From contig BQMF02000611.1 in NCBI GenBank assembly GCA_027922465.2, forward strand, positions 160,610-224,609: a DNA stretch of 64,000 bases, written 5' to 3'. The translations under genes and the position numbers were made by a program. The notes below the pieces were generated by a model, which saw only the letters and a program-made list of their open reading frames with translations, did no database searches and was not told the DNA's origin. The stretch's first letter is position 1. Each line of letters opens with the position of its first letter. Source of the DNA: Turritopsis dohrnii. Lineage: Eukaryota; Cnidaria; Hydrozoa; Anthoathecata; Oceaniidae. Below, in pieces: positions 11,056-23,300 of this stretch.

Positions 11056-11285
11056 TGATTAGGGAGATTCGTAAAATCGACAAGCCTGTTACACGAAAAA
11101 AATTAATTACTTATGAGAATTTTTTTAAAACTGTTCAAGAAAAAGGTTATTTCAGAGATTTAAAGGTTTTTCTTGTATCAAAAGAAACATCATTACTTTG
11201 CACGCTTATTTCAAGTGTTGGTGTGAAGTTTCTAATGACTTTGTAGGGGAAAATTCACAAACAACTCTACTTAGTTGTATATAAT
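11056..11285. repeat. Old dispersed repeat R, copy 2 (unsplit)
   Basis: About 230 bases matching the two halves at 4838-4922 and 7083-7212 with scattered substitutions. It keeps the uninterrupted junction ACTGTTCAAGAAAAAGGTTA and so shows what the target looked like before the MITE landed in copy 1. The open frame at 11055-11246 lies inside it and has no recognisable domain. Confidence 0.8.
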
Positions 11286-14200
11286 TCCCTACAAATCTAT
11301 TGAAATAATAGTTTCGTGTAAAAGGAACATGATTGTTTCAAATCCAGCTAATCAGGATACTGAAGCAATATCCTTTTGATCATCTCTTGTCGGCGGTAAT
11401 TAATGTGGGTGTTGTTTTTTTTTTAATGGAACAAAACTTCTTATAACGACCAGTGTCAACATTGCCGCAATTTTTGATACTGTAAAGACGAGATACGAAG
11501 ATTTCGAACATATGGGAAGAGTTGCATCAAATCCGAATGTATCCCCAAGCTTTGCAAAAGCATTTTTGAAAGATTCATTTCCACTAAGCAGCAATAGCCC
11601 TTTCTTCTTTCAAATTCCGTGGAAGGAGCATGTGTAATAATTTCCTGTAAGGTAATGGAGTGCAGGCAATGCAGCAGAGACTTCAGCACCAAGTTGATTT
11701 CGTCGAAGTGAGGTATCCAAGATTCTTCGTCTGTCGTGGACACCGATTTCAATACGTAATCTACAGACAGTTCGATCGGAGAAATAAAGGGCGTGGAAAG
11801 GAATATAGGTATCGACTGTCGATACGAAAACTGAACGTGCACCAAGATAGTTGCTGCAGTAGTTTGCTCAAAGAAGAACCTTAGTATCAGCTTCTTCTTG
11901 GTCGCTTCGTAAAGCCTCTACCTCTGATTTGTTGATGGAACCATTTTCACATTCACATACAGCTTGGCTCCATTTAAAAGTGGCTTTTGTGAGCGGAAAA
12001 ATGGGACCAATCATGATTGATCGTTAAGATGAGTTTTTCCAAACTTATTTTTTCGATTTTCTCTTCTTCTTCTTTTCCATTTCATGCAAAGATAAAGATC
12101 CATTGACTTAAAACTTATGACAATAAATTGGATGTTTACTTTTAAAACTGCGGTAATATTTTTTCCAATTTTTTGATGCACACTACTAAAAGACAAGAAA
12201 CAAAAAAACACACTACACTACTTCGCCTTTTTAACACTTTATCTATTGCATGGGGAGTGAATTTTGATAATACCATCTCGCCATCATAATTACTAAAGTG
12301 TATCATGGACGTATAAAAAGAGAAGGACTCACAACTAATACTAAAGCCTTTCATTTCTATTATTAAAATCTATTCTGTCGGCATTTCTTTGATGTAATCC
12401 TCGCCTCGCATTTCACTGGATTTCGGTTCACATGAGCGGGTTTATACGACGCTTTAGGTTTAATCTGATGTGGAAAACCAACGAATTGAGAGAAAATACG
12501 TTTTGCAGATGCATCAGCAATATTCTTGAGTATCACAAAACTTCTACTCAACCTTTTTTAAAAATGTAGGATTGGAATTAAGATATACTTACATCCAAAG
12601 ATTCGATACTTTAAAAGACGCCTGGGTGATGCCTGAGAATACACAGAAAGAAGAATGCTTTTTCATTCAATTCTGAAAATTTCATGTTTGAGACTGTAAG
12701 AAATCATGAGGAATCAGAGTTTAAAACCTGGCTTCAAAATAATCATAAAATCTTTAAATTCATTTCTGGTTGGTTGTTACGATAATGGAAGCCAATGGAA
12801 ACATATATTTTTAACAGCACTTGAGGGAGTTTCAAACCTGCTTTTGTGAAAATTTCAATAAACTGAGTCGAGGTTTGTTTGAATAGATTTATAAAAGTTG
12901 TAAGTCCTTCCCTTTTTATACGTCCATGAGTGTATTAAACATTTCTGCTCTCTGCCATTAACAAACAAAACCCAAAAAACTTTCAGTCATCGTGTAAATG
13001 TTTAATGATAATGACCTATTACATGTAGAGCTGAGGGTTGCACTATGCTGATGTCAGTAAAAATAGATTGATTGATTGATTGATTAATGATCTGGGAACG
13101 AGCAGCTGTTTATTATTAACAAAACTCTAATATCAACTTTCGTTTATCACTAACATTTTTTTTTTCATTTATCCGCTCATTCGAAGGTTTTCATTTCCAC
13201 GCGCGAAAGTGCTAATTGATTCTAATTTTGATTCTAAAAGGTTGTTTAAAGTATGTTTTCTTTATTCATTGACTTATGCATCGACTTTTCATTTGGCTCT
13301 CAGCTTAATTAAAGACTCCCTTTTGAAGACATTGCAGAAGAATTCCTCAAATCGTGACGTCACCAAAACAATTTCAAAATATTTTCATACTACATGATAG
13401 CTCTTATAACAAAGGTCCTTTGTGCAGAATTTCATGTGGAGCGATTCATTCAGTCAAAAGTTATCGCGAATTGTTCTCCAGTACCAAAAATTACCCAAAT
13501 CGTGAGGACATCAAAAAATTTCCAAAAATATCACGTATATCACGTGAAAGCTTTTGTAAGAAATATCCTTTGTTCAAAATTTTATGTGAACAGGTTCATC
13601 CAGTTAAACGTTATGGCGAAAAAGAAATTTGAGGACCATTGTGGCTTGAGGCTCCGGGAAAAAAATAATAAAAATATCGAAAACAAGAAATGTCCCGATA
13701 AAATCCCGATAAAATCGGTCGACTTTAAAAGGAAGTCATAATAAACTACGGGAGTCATTTTTTCCAAGGAAATATCAACTCTAGGGAGTCATAATTTTCT
13801 AGTTTAAAATAACTGGGGAGTTATATTTACTGGTTTATTTTAACTGGGGAGTCAATTTAAACCAGTTTATGTTAACTGGAGTCATATTTTAAGGGAGTTC
13901 AAATTTTCGGTGACAGCGGCTGAACTTGCTTTAGGCCGCGTACTTTAAATAAACCTGCAGATATTTCTAAGTTTTTCAATGTTTCCTAAAATTCTATCGA
14001 GTCTAGTTACTTGAGTGACAAAACAAATAACCGCGTTATTCAGAAGAAAACTATGTTCTACTTACTCCTGTAACTGTTAGTACTTTCAAGTGTTTTCATT
14101 TGTAAGAATTCAAGTGTCATTTGTACAAAATGTTGACCATAGTATACCTACAGTATCTTAAGTATACAAAATATGGTTACAGCGCAAGAGTTTGTTGCCA

Positions 14201-14543
14201 AATCAAAGAAAACGCACATTGGATCGTAGATTTAAGAAGACTGTCGATAAGGAGAAAAAAAAGCTGTCTCTTTTACACTCAGAATGCTAATTGACCTATG
14301 CTTTCATTTTCTGACCACTGTAGATAGTTTCATAAAAACAACGAAAACGATTTCATTTCGAAAAGAATTTACAATGTGCATATACTGTTATGAAGCTCCA
14401 GTAATGTATATAATATTAACATAATAGATGTTTTAAACTACGGTAACTGTTAAGACTGTCCACACGTTAGATAAACTCGTCATACGAAAACACAATACCA
14501 GGACAAACACTTGAACATTTTTAACAAAACAAATTGTTTGATA
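11286..14543. other. Gene-poor stretch with unrecognised minus-strand frames
   Basis: Minus-strand frames at 11456-11845 (129 codons), 12142-12354 and 12363-12551 are the longest here. None shows a domain I recognise, although their composition is less biased than most chance frames. They could be decayed transposon or gene fragments. A short ATTG microsatellite sits at about 13066-13085. At about 13745-13910 a loose tandem motif of about 40 bases (AACTGGGGAGTCAT type) occurs four or five times; related GGAGTCA/TGACTCC words flank the foldback near 9410-9480. Confidence 0.35.
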
Positions 14544-17500
14544 TTAATAAAGGTCAAGGAGTGAGTTCGATTCTGGTCGATTAAGATCTAAAAACAAAAA
14601 TGAAAAGAAGCGTTTGATGGAAATTTTGAATCTGCAATGATATCCATAGTTCGTAAGGTGCGATACGGGTAACGGGAGTGGGGGTGGTTGGCTGGTGGTT
14701 GAAAGGGTTCTCCGGTGGGATATTTACATAATAAATGCTAACGACTTCGACGTTTAATATGACTTACCTGCATCGACGCATTGCTTGAATGAGAAACTGT
14801 ACTCCTTGAGCGCAGGACATGTAGTGCAACGATTTGTTTCTAAGTCCAAAACCATGGGAGCAATGCATTCTTCACACGTATTTGCATCAGAGCAGTTGTT
14901 ACAAAAGGCCACATCACATTCTGTAGGTATAGAGAAGACATTATCTAAGATAGGAATGGATGTTTTTGACCGGCTTACAGAACCGCAATGAGGTTCACTT
15001 ACTTGCACATACAGTGTCGTTTGTTGCTGGGTTTTCCACCTTGTAGTATCCTGGTGGACAGTTTTTGTAACAGTGGTCGTTGAATGTACCTCTGAACAGT
15101 GTATAACCAGTAGCGCATTTTGCACAGCCTCTGTGGAAGCTGTGAAGGTCGGAACCGATACAACGCGCGCAATTTGGGATGGGACATTCTAATCATAAAA
15201 ACATTAGACATTTATACAGTGTGGAGGACAGTTGAGTTATTGAGAATGAAACGAAGGGTTGTATATGTTCACATTACCAGGTTCAGGAATCGGTATACAC
15301 AATTGAATATCACCAGAACGTTCTTGTTTATGACCAGGTGGACAGGTTCGAACACATTCCATTGTTATATTTGCAGAGTTTAGCAGCATCGAATAGCCTG
15401 GATAACATCTATCGCATTCTGCTAGTGAGGCTTTACAAGATGCACAACGACGATCAGAGCAGGCTAAAGAAATCAGGAATCAGAAATCAGGTTGCAATCA
15501 GAAATAGTATACGGAAATATAAGATAAAACAACAAGATTAAAATAAACAGTGCTACAGTAAAACCAGAAATAGATTGATGAAAAAATTAGGCGATTAGGT
15601 GATTTGAGGCTCAAACGTGGTTTAGCCTCTATTCCATACTACATTTGTTACTATCATTATCTTCACTTGAATTTTACATGTTTTGAAATTGAAAGTAATC
15701 CAAACAATTTGATCATCACTATTGCTTTGCCGGAATAAACTGAAGCAGATATCTTTATTATTAGTTCAAAGTCTTACCTACACATAATAAGTCTAACTGT
15801 GTATGTCCAATTGGACATTTACGAACACAGTGGCTTCCTTTGGTTGGAGGATAGTACTTAAAGAAGCCAGGCTGGCAATTCACACAGTTCATATTTCTGC
15901 AACCGTCGGGTAAAACTAAAAACAGAAAAAACAAAATATTGTTTGGGAAAGGCGCTTAAAAACATAGACAAAGAAACGAATTTGGATTTCAGTTCTTTCA
16001 AATAGTGCTACAACGAACGAAATCAACGTATCAACAAAAAAGATGAAAAGTCAAAGTCAGGAGAAGATGGCCACGTGAAGGAAAGGAGTATTTTTGTTAG
16101 AATCAGACAAACACTGCAGTTACGGAATCATTTTCGAGCTTGCAGGAATCACTACTGATTATACACGAATTATAGACATACTGTCCGAGATGAAATACCG
16201 ACCTACTCGCAGTATTGTCAACCCCTGACATATCGAAATTAACCCTCTCGTTTACCTCTTAAGGCGGATTTACATACATGGAATTTTTCGCGCGAAGCTG
16301 ATTTTTAGCTCGTGGATCATTGTTTTGGAAAATTCGATTGCGCAATAAAATTTCGCTTCATCGAATTTTTAGCCGTCTACAGAGTAGGATTGAGTTCAAC
16401 TTTTTCGCTTGTCAAAAGTTCGCTTGTGACAACCAATCAAAGTACATACCAAATGCTGATTAAGTAATAATTAGTTTAGTAATAATTCAGTAATTTTATA
16501 AGTAACAGCTTCTTAAATTTATTCATCTTGTTTGTTTACGACTAGTCATAAAAACATTACCAAAGTTTTGTTTGTGTAAATCGAGATGAGGCGATTTTTT
16601 CGCCGCCAAAAGTTCGTTTCGCGCGAAACATTCGCGCTGTGTGTAAATCCGCCTTTAAGGCTTCGCAAAAATCGTCCATACTTAAAACTCAATATGACAC
16701 ACTTCCCTTTGTATTCTTTCAAGGATGGTTGGGTCTGGGTTCAAGGATAGTTAGGCCGGGGTTTCACTGAAACTTACTAATTAACTTTCTGCGATATCAA
16801 GTTCAATTTCATTTTTATCTTGGAAATGTTTACCTGGTTTCGTGGTGCGTACTTCTTGCTCAGTTGTAACAATCGGTTGTTTTTTCGTAGTTGAAGAAGT
16901 AGTTGTAAATATGTTATCAGGAGGAGATTCAGTACTAACGTCTTTGACGCAGCTTCTAACTCCAACAATCATTTTCCGCTCGTATCCAATAGGACATTGC
17001 CTGACACAAACCACTGAACCCATAAACGTTTTGTAAATAGAAAAACCTCTGGCACACTTGTTACACTTCCACATTGAAGCACATTCATCGCAGTCTTGTG
17101 TGCACTCTAATAAAAGAAATTTACAAGAATGTGTGGGAAATCGTCTTTGAAGGTTTGATTGGCAACTTGGATTTTAATTTTCAGATTTTATGTTAGGAGT
17201 CATTTTATATTCAGAAATCGTTTGAGTTTTTTGGAAATAATTTTGAAAGTTATTTTACATACTCATGCATTGGTCAGTCATTTCAACAAAACGTTTTGGA
17301 CATTTCTTCACACAGCGATCTCTGTACCGAGCCGCATACAAATATTTGTAGCCTGGCTTGCATCTCAGACAGAACCGATCGGCACATCCTGTTGGATATT
17401 CTGCAATAAAAGAATCGTACTAAAAGAATGACTTCCCCCTCTCTCTCTAAGGAATCATCTTTTTTCATTTTAACTTACTTATTTTCACGCAGTAATGGCC

Positions 17501-18051
17501 GTAAAACACTGAATACCGCTCCGCGAAATCGACAGGGCATTTTTTCTGACACGACACAATTTTATCGTTATCATCTAAGATGTTTTTGTAATGTCGTAGT
17601 CGGCACAGCACACCTACAAGATGATAAAACACAGAGGATGTTTGAGACAGACAGCAAGTTCAGAAGAAAAATAACTTATTTATTTCTACAGACCAACATG
17701 TTAAAATAAAATCAGGGATATGATAAATCTCTGATAAAATAGATTATGTAAACATCACCATAGCTTCGTAATACAGTATATTCTTAAAATACATTCCCTC
17801 GACTGGAACTTGTAAAGTATTATAGGGAATCGTCATAGAATAAAAAAAACTCATAAAGAATTCATGTCAAGAATTCATCAAAACTTTCAAAATACAGAAA
17901 AAAAACGCTAAAACATAATTTTTGACTAACTTCGAAGTGGGTTTGTATAGATCCGCTTTTGTTTCCGTTTCGAGAACACACGCCATGGTAAATGACCTAA
18001 CGCCAAGTCCAGAAATGTCACACTGATTATTACAAAGATTAGAATTCGCAT
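14544..18051 (-). CDS. Secreted furin-like cysteine-rich repeat protein
   Basis: Eight exons on the minus strand: 18051-17931, 17613-17479, 17400-17263, 17106-16834, 15915-15778, 15463-15278, 15188-15003 and 14920-14768, each with GT/AG borders. Every junction is phase 1, so the frame runs through unbroken for about 440 aa. Exon 1 encodes a signal peptide (MRILIFVIISVTFLDLALG) and then a basic KRKQKR stretch, a possible proprotein-convertase site. Exons 2-8 each carry one or two furin-like/growth-factor-receptor cysteine repeats (patterns such as CxxCxxGY...CVxxCPxGY). Exon 4 adds a Thr/Ser-rich linker, probably O-glycosylated. The last exon is uncertain; 14587-14544 fits in phase and ends in TAA. 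Such repeats occur in R-spondins and receptor ectodomains, but no TSP1, kinase or membrane segment was seen, so the role is unknown. Expected outside the cell. Confidence 0.85.
16262..16654. mobile_element. MITE with TTA target duplication, inside an intron
   Basis: The ends are inverted copies, AGGCGGATTTACATACATGG at the left and GTGTGTAAATCCGCCT at the right. Inner paired blocks are rich in CGCGCGAA words. TTA triplets flank it (16259-16261 and 16655-16657), the 3-bp TWA type seen with PIF/Harbinger elements. At 393 bases it has no coding capacity. It lies in the intron between exons 4 and 5 of the furin-like gene. Confidence 0.8.
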
Positions 18052-18141
18052 TTTTTCAAGCCAACTTATTCAAGTGAAATAAAAGTAATATCAAATGTAA
18101 GCACGCTCTTCTTCAGATCATATCAGATTGAACGAGGTTGG

Positions 18142-18148
18142 TTTTATA
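18142..18148 (-). promoter_or_regulatory. Possible TATA box of the furin-like gene
   Basis: TATAAAA on the minus strand within GGTTATAAAACCAAC, about 95 bases upstream of the predicted start codon. Position and match are reasonable; no start-site evidence is available. Confidence 0.4.
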
Positions 18149-18159
18149 ACCGTTTCATA

Positions 18160-20370
18160 TTTCAGGTGTGTTTTATTAAAACAACATGAGTCATGTTTAT
18201 GACGTCACTGTCTAAACCTTACGTGCTGTCATTTGATGATGTGTTGACAAAATAGTATCAGAAGGCACTCCTTCTAACTTTAAGGTGACAAATAAGAGAA
18301 AGCTTGTCGAATGTCATCTTCTTAAGTGACACATCGATTTATTTAACGTTAGAGGAAATAGTCATCAAAATACCCTTTTCCGAGACCACTCATCAGAAAC
18401 GTGAAAGTCGCGCATGCGCATCAATTTCATTTAGCAGCAAGGTTTGATTGGTTCACAGGCAGGAACGTAATTTTATCGATGGACACAGATAAAAAAGTAC
18501 ATGGTACACCCTTTGTAATATACCTTTGCCGAATTTCTGTTTAAACATCATGTTAACTACTAGTTATCAAGTATCGCCTCGTTTCTGTGCGACGGCTATC
18601 AATGCCCGTCCTGTAAACATAAAAGAAAAAAAACATAAATCTCAACAGAGGGAAAATATTTCAAACGAGAAAATTTGAAAATATCAGTAATCTCCAACTT
18701 CTACGAAAACATCAGTAATCTCCAACTTCTACGACATTAGTTTCCCAATCTAATATTAGGTATATCCTCTCACTTTTTTAATACAATACAACAACTCTGT
18801 CCATCATCATTCATAAAAGTCAATTTCCATATCCGATAATATCCGTCATTGGGGAAAGTGCTTAGTGAAATTCATTGAGCTTTCAAACATGATCTTGATA
18901 AACTGGCGGATCGAGATAAAATATCTTCCAACCAACCAACCACTTTATACCTGTCTCACATACCGATATGAGATTCAATCTAACATCAGTTTCAGATAGA
19001 CACTAACAACGAACTGACCGGCTAAAGCGACAGAAATTTGTTATATCATTAGGCTAGCACTGGTTGATAAAATTGGGTACTTTACAAAATCATAGTGCAC
19101 TTAGCTTTTAAGAATTTAAAGAAAAAAACAGCAAATGAAACGTACCACTTTAGGCCAAAGAAAGTTCCCTTTCATTAATTTATATGATTGACTATTTGCT
19201 TTTAGGCGAGATCGAATGAAAAATTACTTCTAAGCAAGAGTTTCATTATCATCAATAATGCAATGATGGTGTGGCAATTGAGTTCATGCCTTGTATTTTG
19301 AGTGCTTCGTTTAATACACAATCATACCATATGCATTTCTAGTTTTTGATGTTTTGAGTCAAGCGCTCCTTTTAAATAAGATCCACTGAATAATAAAGAT
19401 GGCATTTTGTCAGGCAAATAAGCAAAACACACATTCATATATATTCTTTGCTTCTACCTGACGACAGAGGTTTCCATTAATCGTGATTCTTTGCATAGAT
19501 TTGTGACATTATACTATGGTAATTGTAGGTACGAAGCTTGCATAAACAAATGAGAATTCATTATCATTTCATGTACTTTAAGGCACGGAGTAGTTACAAA
19601 GTTTTAGAATTTCGGTAAAAATTCTTGAACCAAAGGGAGAGCTACTGAAATAAAATATTCCAAGGTATTACAAATTCATTACAGCCATTTGGTACACAGG
19701 CAAACATGGTTAATCCAGTATTTCATTCTCTTCTTGCTGATATTGTATCTTAGTATTGGATTCATGTAAATTTACAGGTTTATGTAAATTTATGCAGTGG
19801 AGATAATTACAGGAGGTAGATTTTGTTAATTCAAGCAAAACTTTATGACATTCAAGTATATCATATGTGCACTAATATATATAACCTTGCATATATCCTA
19901 TATCCTATATTTAGGATATAGGTGTAGAAACCCTGGGTTTTTTAAGTCTGAAAAACCAATTCCAGATTTTTTGCGGAGCTATTATGAATTATTGGTCCTT
20001 ACTTTGACATTTCATTTTTAATTCGAAAATTTAACAAAAAAAACGTCCAATTAAAATTCAAATGACTCTTTACCAAAAAATTTTTACGACAAGATTCTCA
20101 AATCCTGTCGCAACGTGCATGCGGTAAAGGGATGACCGTCAATTAATATATTACAAATATCTCGTATTCACGATTATAAAACATGTTGCAGATTCAAACA
20201 AAAAGGTTTATCTTAAAATCTGATTGTTTGTATCAGAAAAGAGTTGAACGAATAGAATTTGACAATAAGAAAGAAAAGAAGTCAATCTATGTGCACGTTA
20301 CATGAAGTGGCGGTAACAACGTATGATAAAGGGTTAAATACAGACAGTACACGTGACATAAAAATATTTT
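18160..20370. other. Intergenic region between the furin-like gene and DERA
   Basis: No gene recognised. It holds the furin-like gene's upstream region and the region beyond the DERA stop. A 22-base word (CAGTAATCTCCAACTTCTAC...) is duplicated in tandem at about 18684-18732. A short palindromic AT-rich CCTATATTTAGGATATAGG lies at about 19905-19922. Confidence 0.4.
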
Positions 20371-23300
20371 TTACGACATGGAGAATTCGTGAGCAGCAGC
20401 ATACCTGAAAAACAAAAAAACAAACAATGCAGAGATATAAAACCAAAACAAAGAGAAATCATTCCCTGTAAAATGGTCAGAAAAGCAGGCTCTGTACATT
20501 TACCTTCCGTAAGCATGGTGGTACAACTGTCTTTCAATATCAACTAACAATGAACTAGCACCAATACGGAAAAGATTCGGAAACGTCCATTCGTCACCAA
20601 GCTCTTCTTTCATTAAAGCTAACCACACTAGCGCATCTTTAGCTGACCGAATTCCACCGGCAGGTTTAAATCCAACTTTATGACCAGTCCTCTATAACGA
20701 GAAACCAAATCTAGCTCGAACATCGCATGTCAATAATTAACTCTTTTTCTTAAAAACACAAAGCTTTTCCGCAAGCGATGTCACAGTCTTCCACAGAATC
20801 ATTGTCTTTTCTTTCAGTCATTATTATTTCATTGAGTTAAACCCTAGACTTGAGAATATCAGACTTGAAGAATTGCCAACAATATGTTTTAAGGGTAAGG
20901 TCCGCATACCTCATGGTATTCCCTGATGCAACGTACCATCACAAGTGCCACAGGTAATATGGCGTTCACACCTTCTTTTCCAGTCGACGTTTTGATGAAA
21001 TCTGAACCAGCCATCATGGAAACCATACTTGCTCGATACACGTTTTCCAATGAACCACAGTCCCCTAGAACATTTCAAAAACATCACACCGACTTAAACA
21101 TTTCATTGCAGAACAACACAAAACAGCGTTTAAAAAACTGTTTACCGGTGGCCAGAATGGTTTTCAAGTGCGCATCTCCACAGGCTTGCCTCATAGCTTT
21201 GACTTCATTGTAAACTTCTTCCCAGTTCCCCTGCAGCACGTGCGCCCTACTCAAAACAATATCAATTTCCTTGGCACCATTGCTTACAGCATCCTTAATT
21301 TCCATCAAGCGTAGTGATATCGGAGTCTGACCTATAATCGAGATTAAAAAAAAAACGTTATAAAAAGTATTTATTATGGAAGGTTTTGAGCATTCTTGTT
21401 ATATTGTGGTCACACTTACCAGCAGGAAATCCAGCAGCTACAGATGCAATTGGAACAGTGGAATTTGCGTCAGCAAGTCCTTTCTTGGCATCTAAAACTC
21501 GTGATGGATAAACACATACTGCTCCGCAAGTGACATTCAAATCTTTTATACCCAGACTTTCGACTAAGTCAGAACGAATAGGATTTTGCGCCTTGAAGCA
21601 AATCCGACGGACGTTTGATACTGAGTCATCGCCTGTAAAAACAACAAAAGTCAAAAACCAAATGTAAAGAAACTGTGTCAGGCAAACATTAATAAAGGGA
21701 GATATCTTCATGCTATAGCTACAAGAGACAATGAGAAAACCAAATGCAAAGAAACTGTGTCAGGCAAACATTAACAAAGGGAGATATCTTCATGCTATAG
21801 CTACAAGAGACAATCAGTAGTTATAAAATCCACATTAGTTACAAATACTTACAAACCTTAAATTATGCAGTAATACATCAGAATGAGTATAAACACATTC
21901 TACTTTAAATCGATAAGGACCGAGAACCCAACTTTCTTTAAAACGGCTTATCACAGCTTAATTGTTTCGAAATGATCACTATCATTGCTTGAAAATTAGG
22001 AAACTTTTCACTTTCCGAAATTGAATGTAAAAAAACAACGCCATAGTGAAGTTATAGTGAAAACAACATGAATGAAATGAAACCTCAGACATTTTTGCCA
22101 TTTGATATACAGTTTGGCAATTGAAATCTATATCCTTCAACATTGCACATCGTGTGCTATCAATCATACTAAAACACAAACTTAAATTTCTGTTGCATGT
22201 GATGATGGTGGTGAGTAGATATGTATTTCATGACCAGAATCTTTGTTCAGTTTTTGAGTTTAGGATTAAAAAAGTTGTTTATGATTAAAAACATTGGTGA
22301 TAAAGGAGAACTATTGATTGTTTGAAACATTCTTCATAAAATTGTTCATGAGTATCACTCCTTGCAAACAGCCACTACTAGGCAAGGAGTTAAGTGAGAA
22401 GAGAAAAAAAATGAAGAAAAAGAAGAAAAAATAGATAGCAGCATTGATGATTGATATGATTGATACTCTTCTTAAAAGTGAAAAGATCATAAGCATCAGG
22501 AAAACAAGATGATGGAAGAGTATTCTAAGCAGCCGAGGTGCGAGCAATAAAACTATCCTGATAGAATTTGCAGTTGCTTAGGTAAAGCACCAGCCCAGAT
22601 ATGAAAACAATACTCCATGGAAGTCCAAATAACAGACTTATAAGCACGAAACAAGGAGCCTACCTTGATAAAAAGCTGACTTTAAAATAAATTATAGCTA
22701 CTATAAAGTTCTTCTTTTAGGTGATTTTTCATGTAGTCCATGTCATTGGTACTGTTATTGGCATGTTTATTTTTCCTGATAATACCTTTGGTTGGGTAGG
22801 TTCCTTACCATGGTACAGTTCCAATTCCATTCAAAGTTTCACCTGGTTTAATTGAAACTAATATTTCAATATTTGTTTTTGCTTTGAGAACATTGATCTT
22901 GATGAAAGATCAGAGGTATATACTGTTTACAGTTGAATGATAGTTTTTTTTTTACTTCTGAATAGAGAAATCCTTTACCTATATTTTGGTGTATCATTTT
23001 TCTTATTTGGTTGAGTAGAAAAAAAGTTATGGACAAAAAACTGGAAAGTGGTCCTTGTAAAAATCTTCGAAAAAAAGCTGAGCAAAATGTCTTGAAACAA
23101 GATTTATGTTCTTATTGCAAACCATATGGGATTGAACAGGGCCCGCGCTATGAATTTGAAAGTGGAGGGGCCACATTTTATACTGATTAATTTTGAAATC
23201 GGCAATTTAGAGTGAAGGCGCCACCATGGTTGACGCCGGAGGGCAAGGAAAATTTTTGCAATTTTGACAGCTCAAGATTGGCTAACAGTGTACTGATTCC

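Noticed and set aside
22311..22547. 78-codon frame with a run of Phe
   Set aside because: Low-complexity A-rich sequence read on the minus strand; only the LINE RT signature beside it is meaningful.
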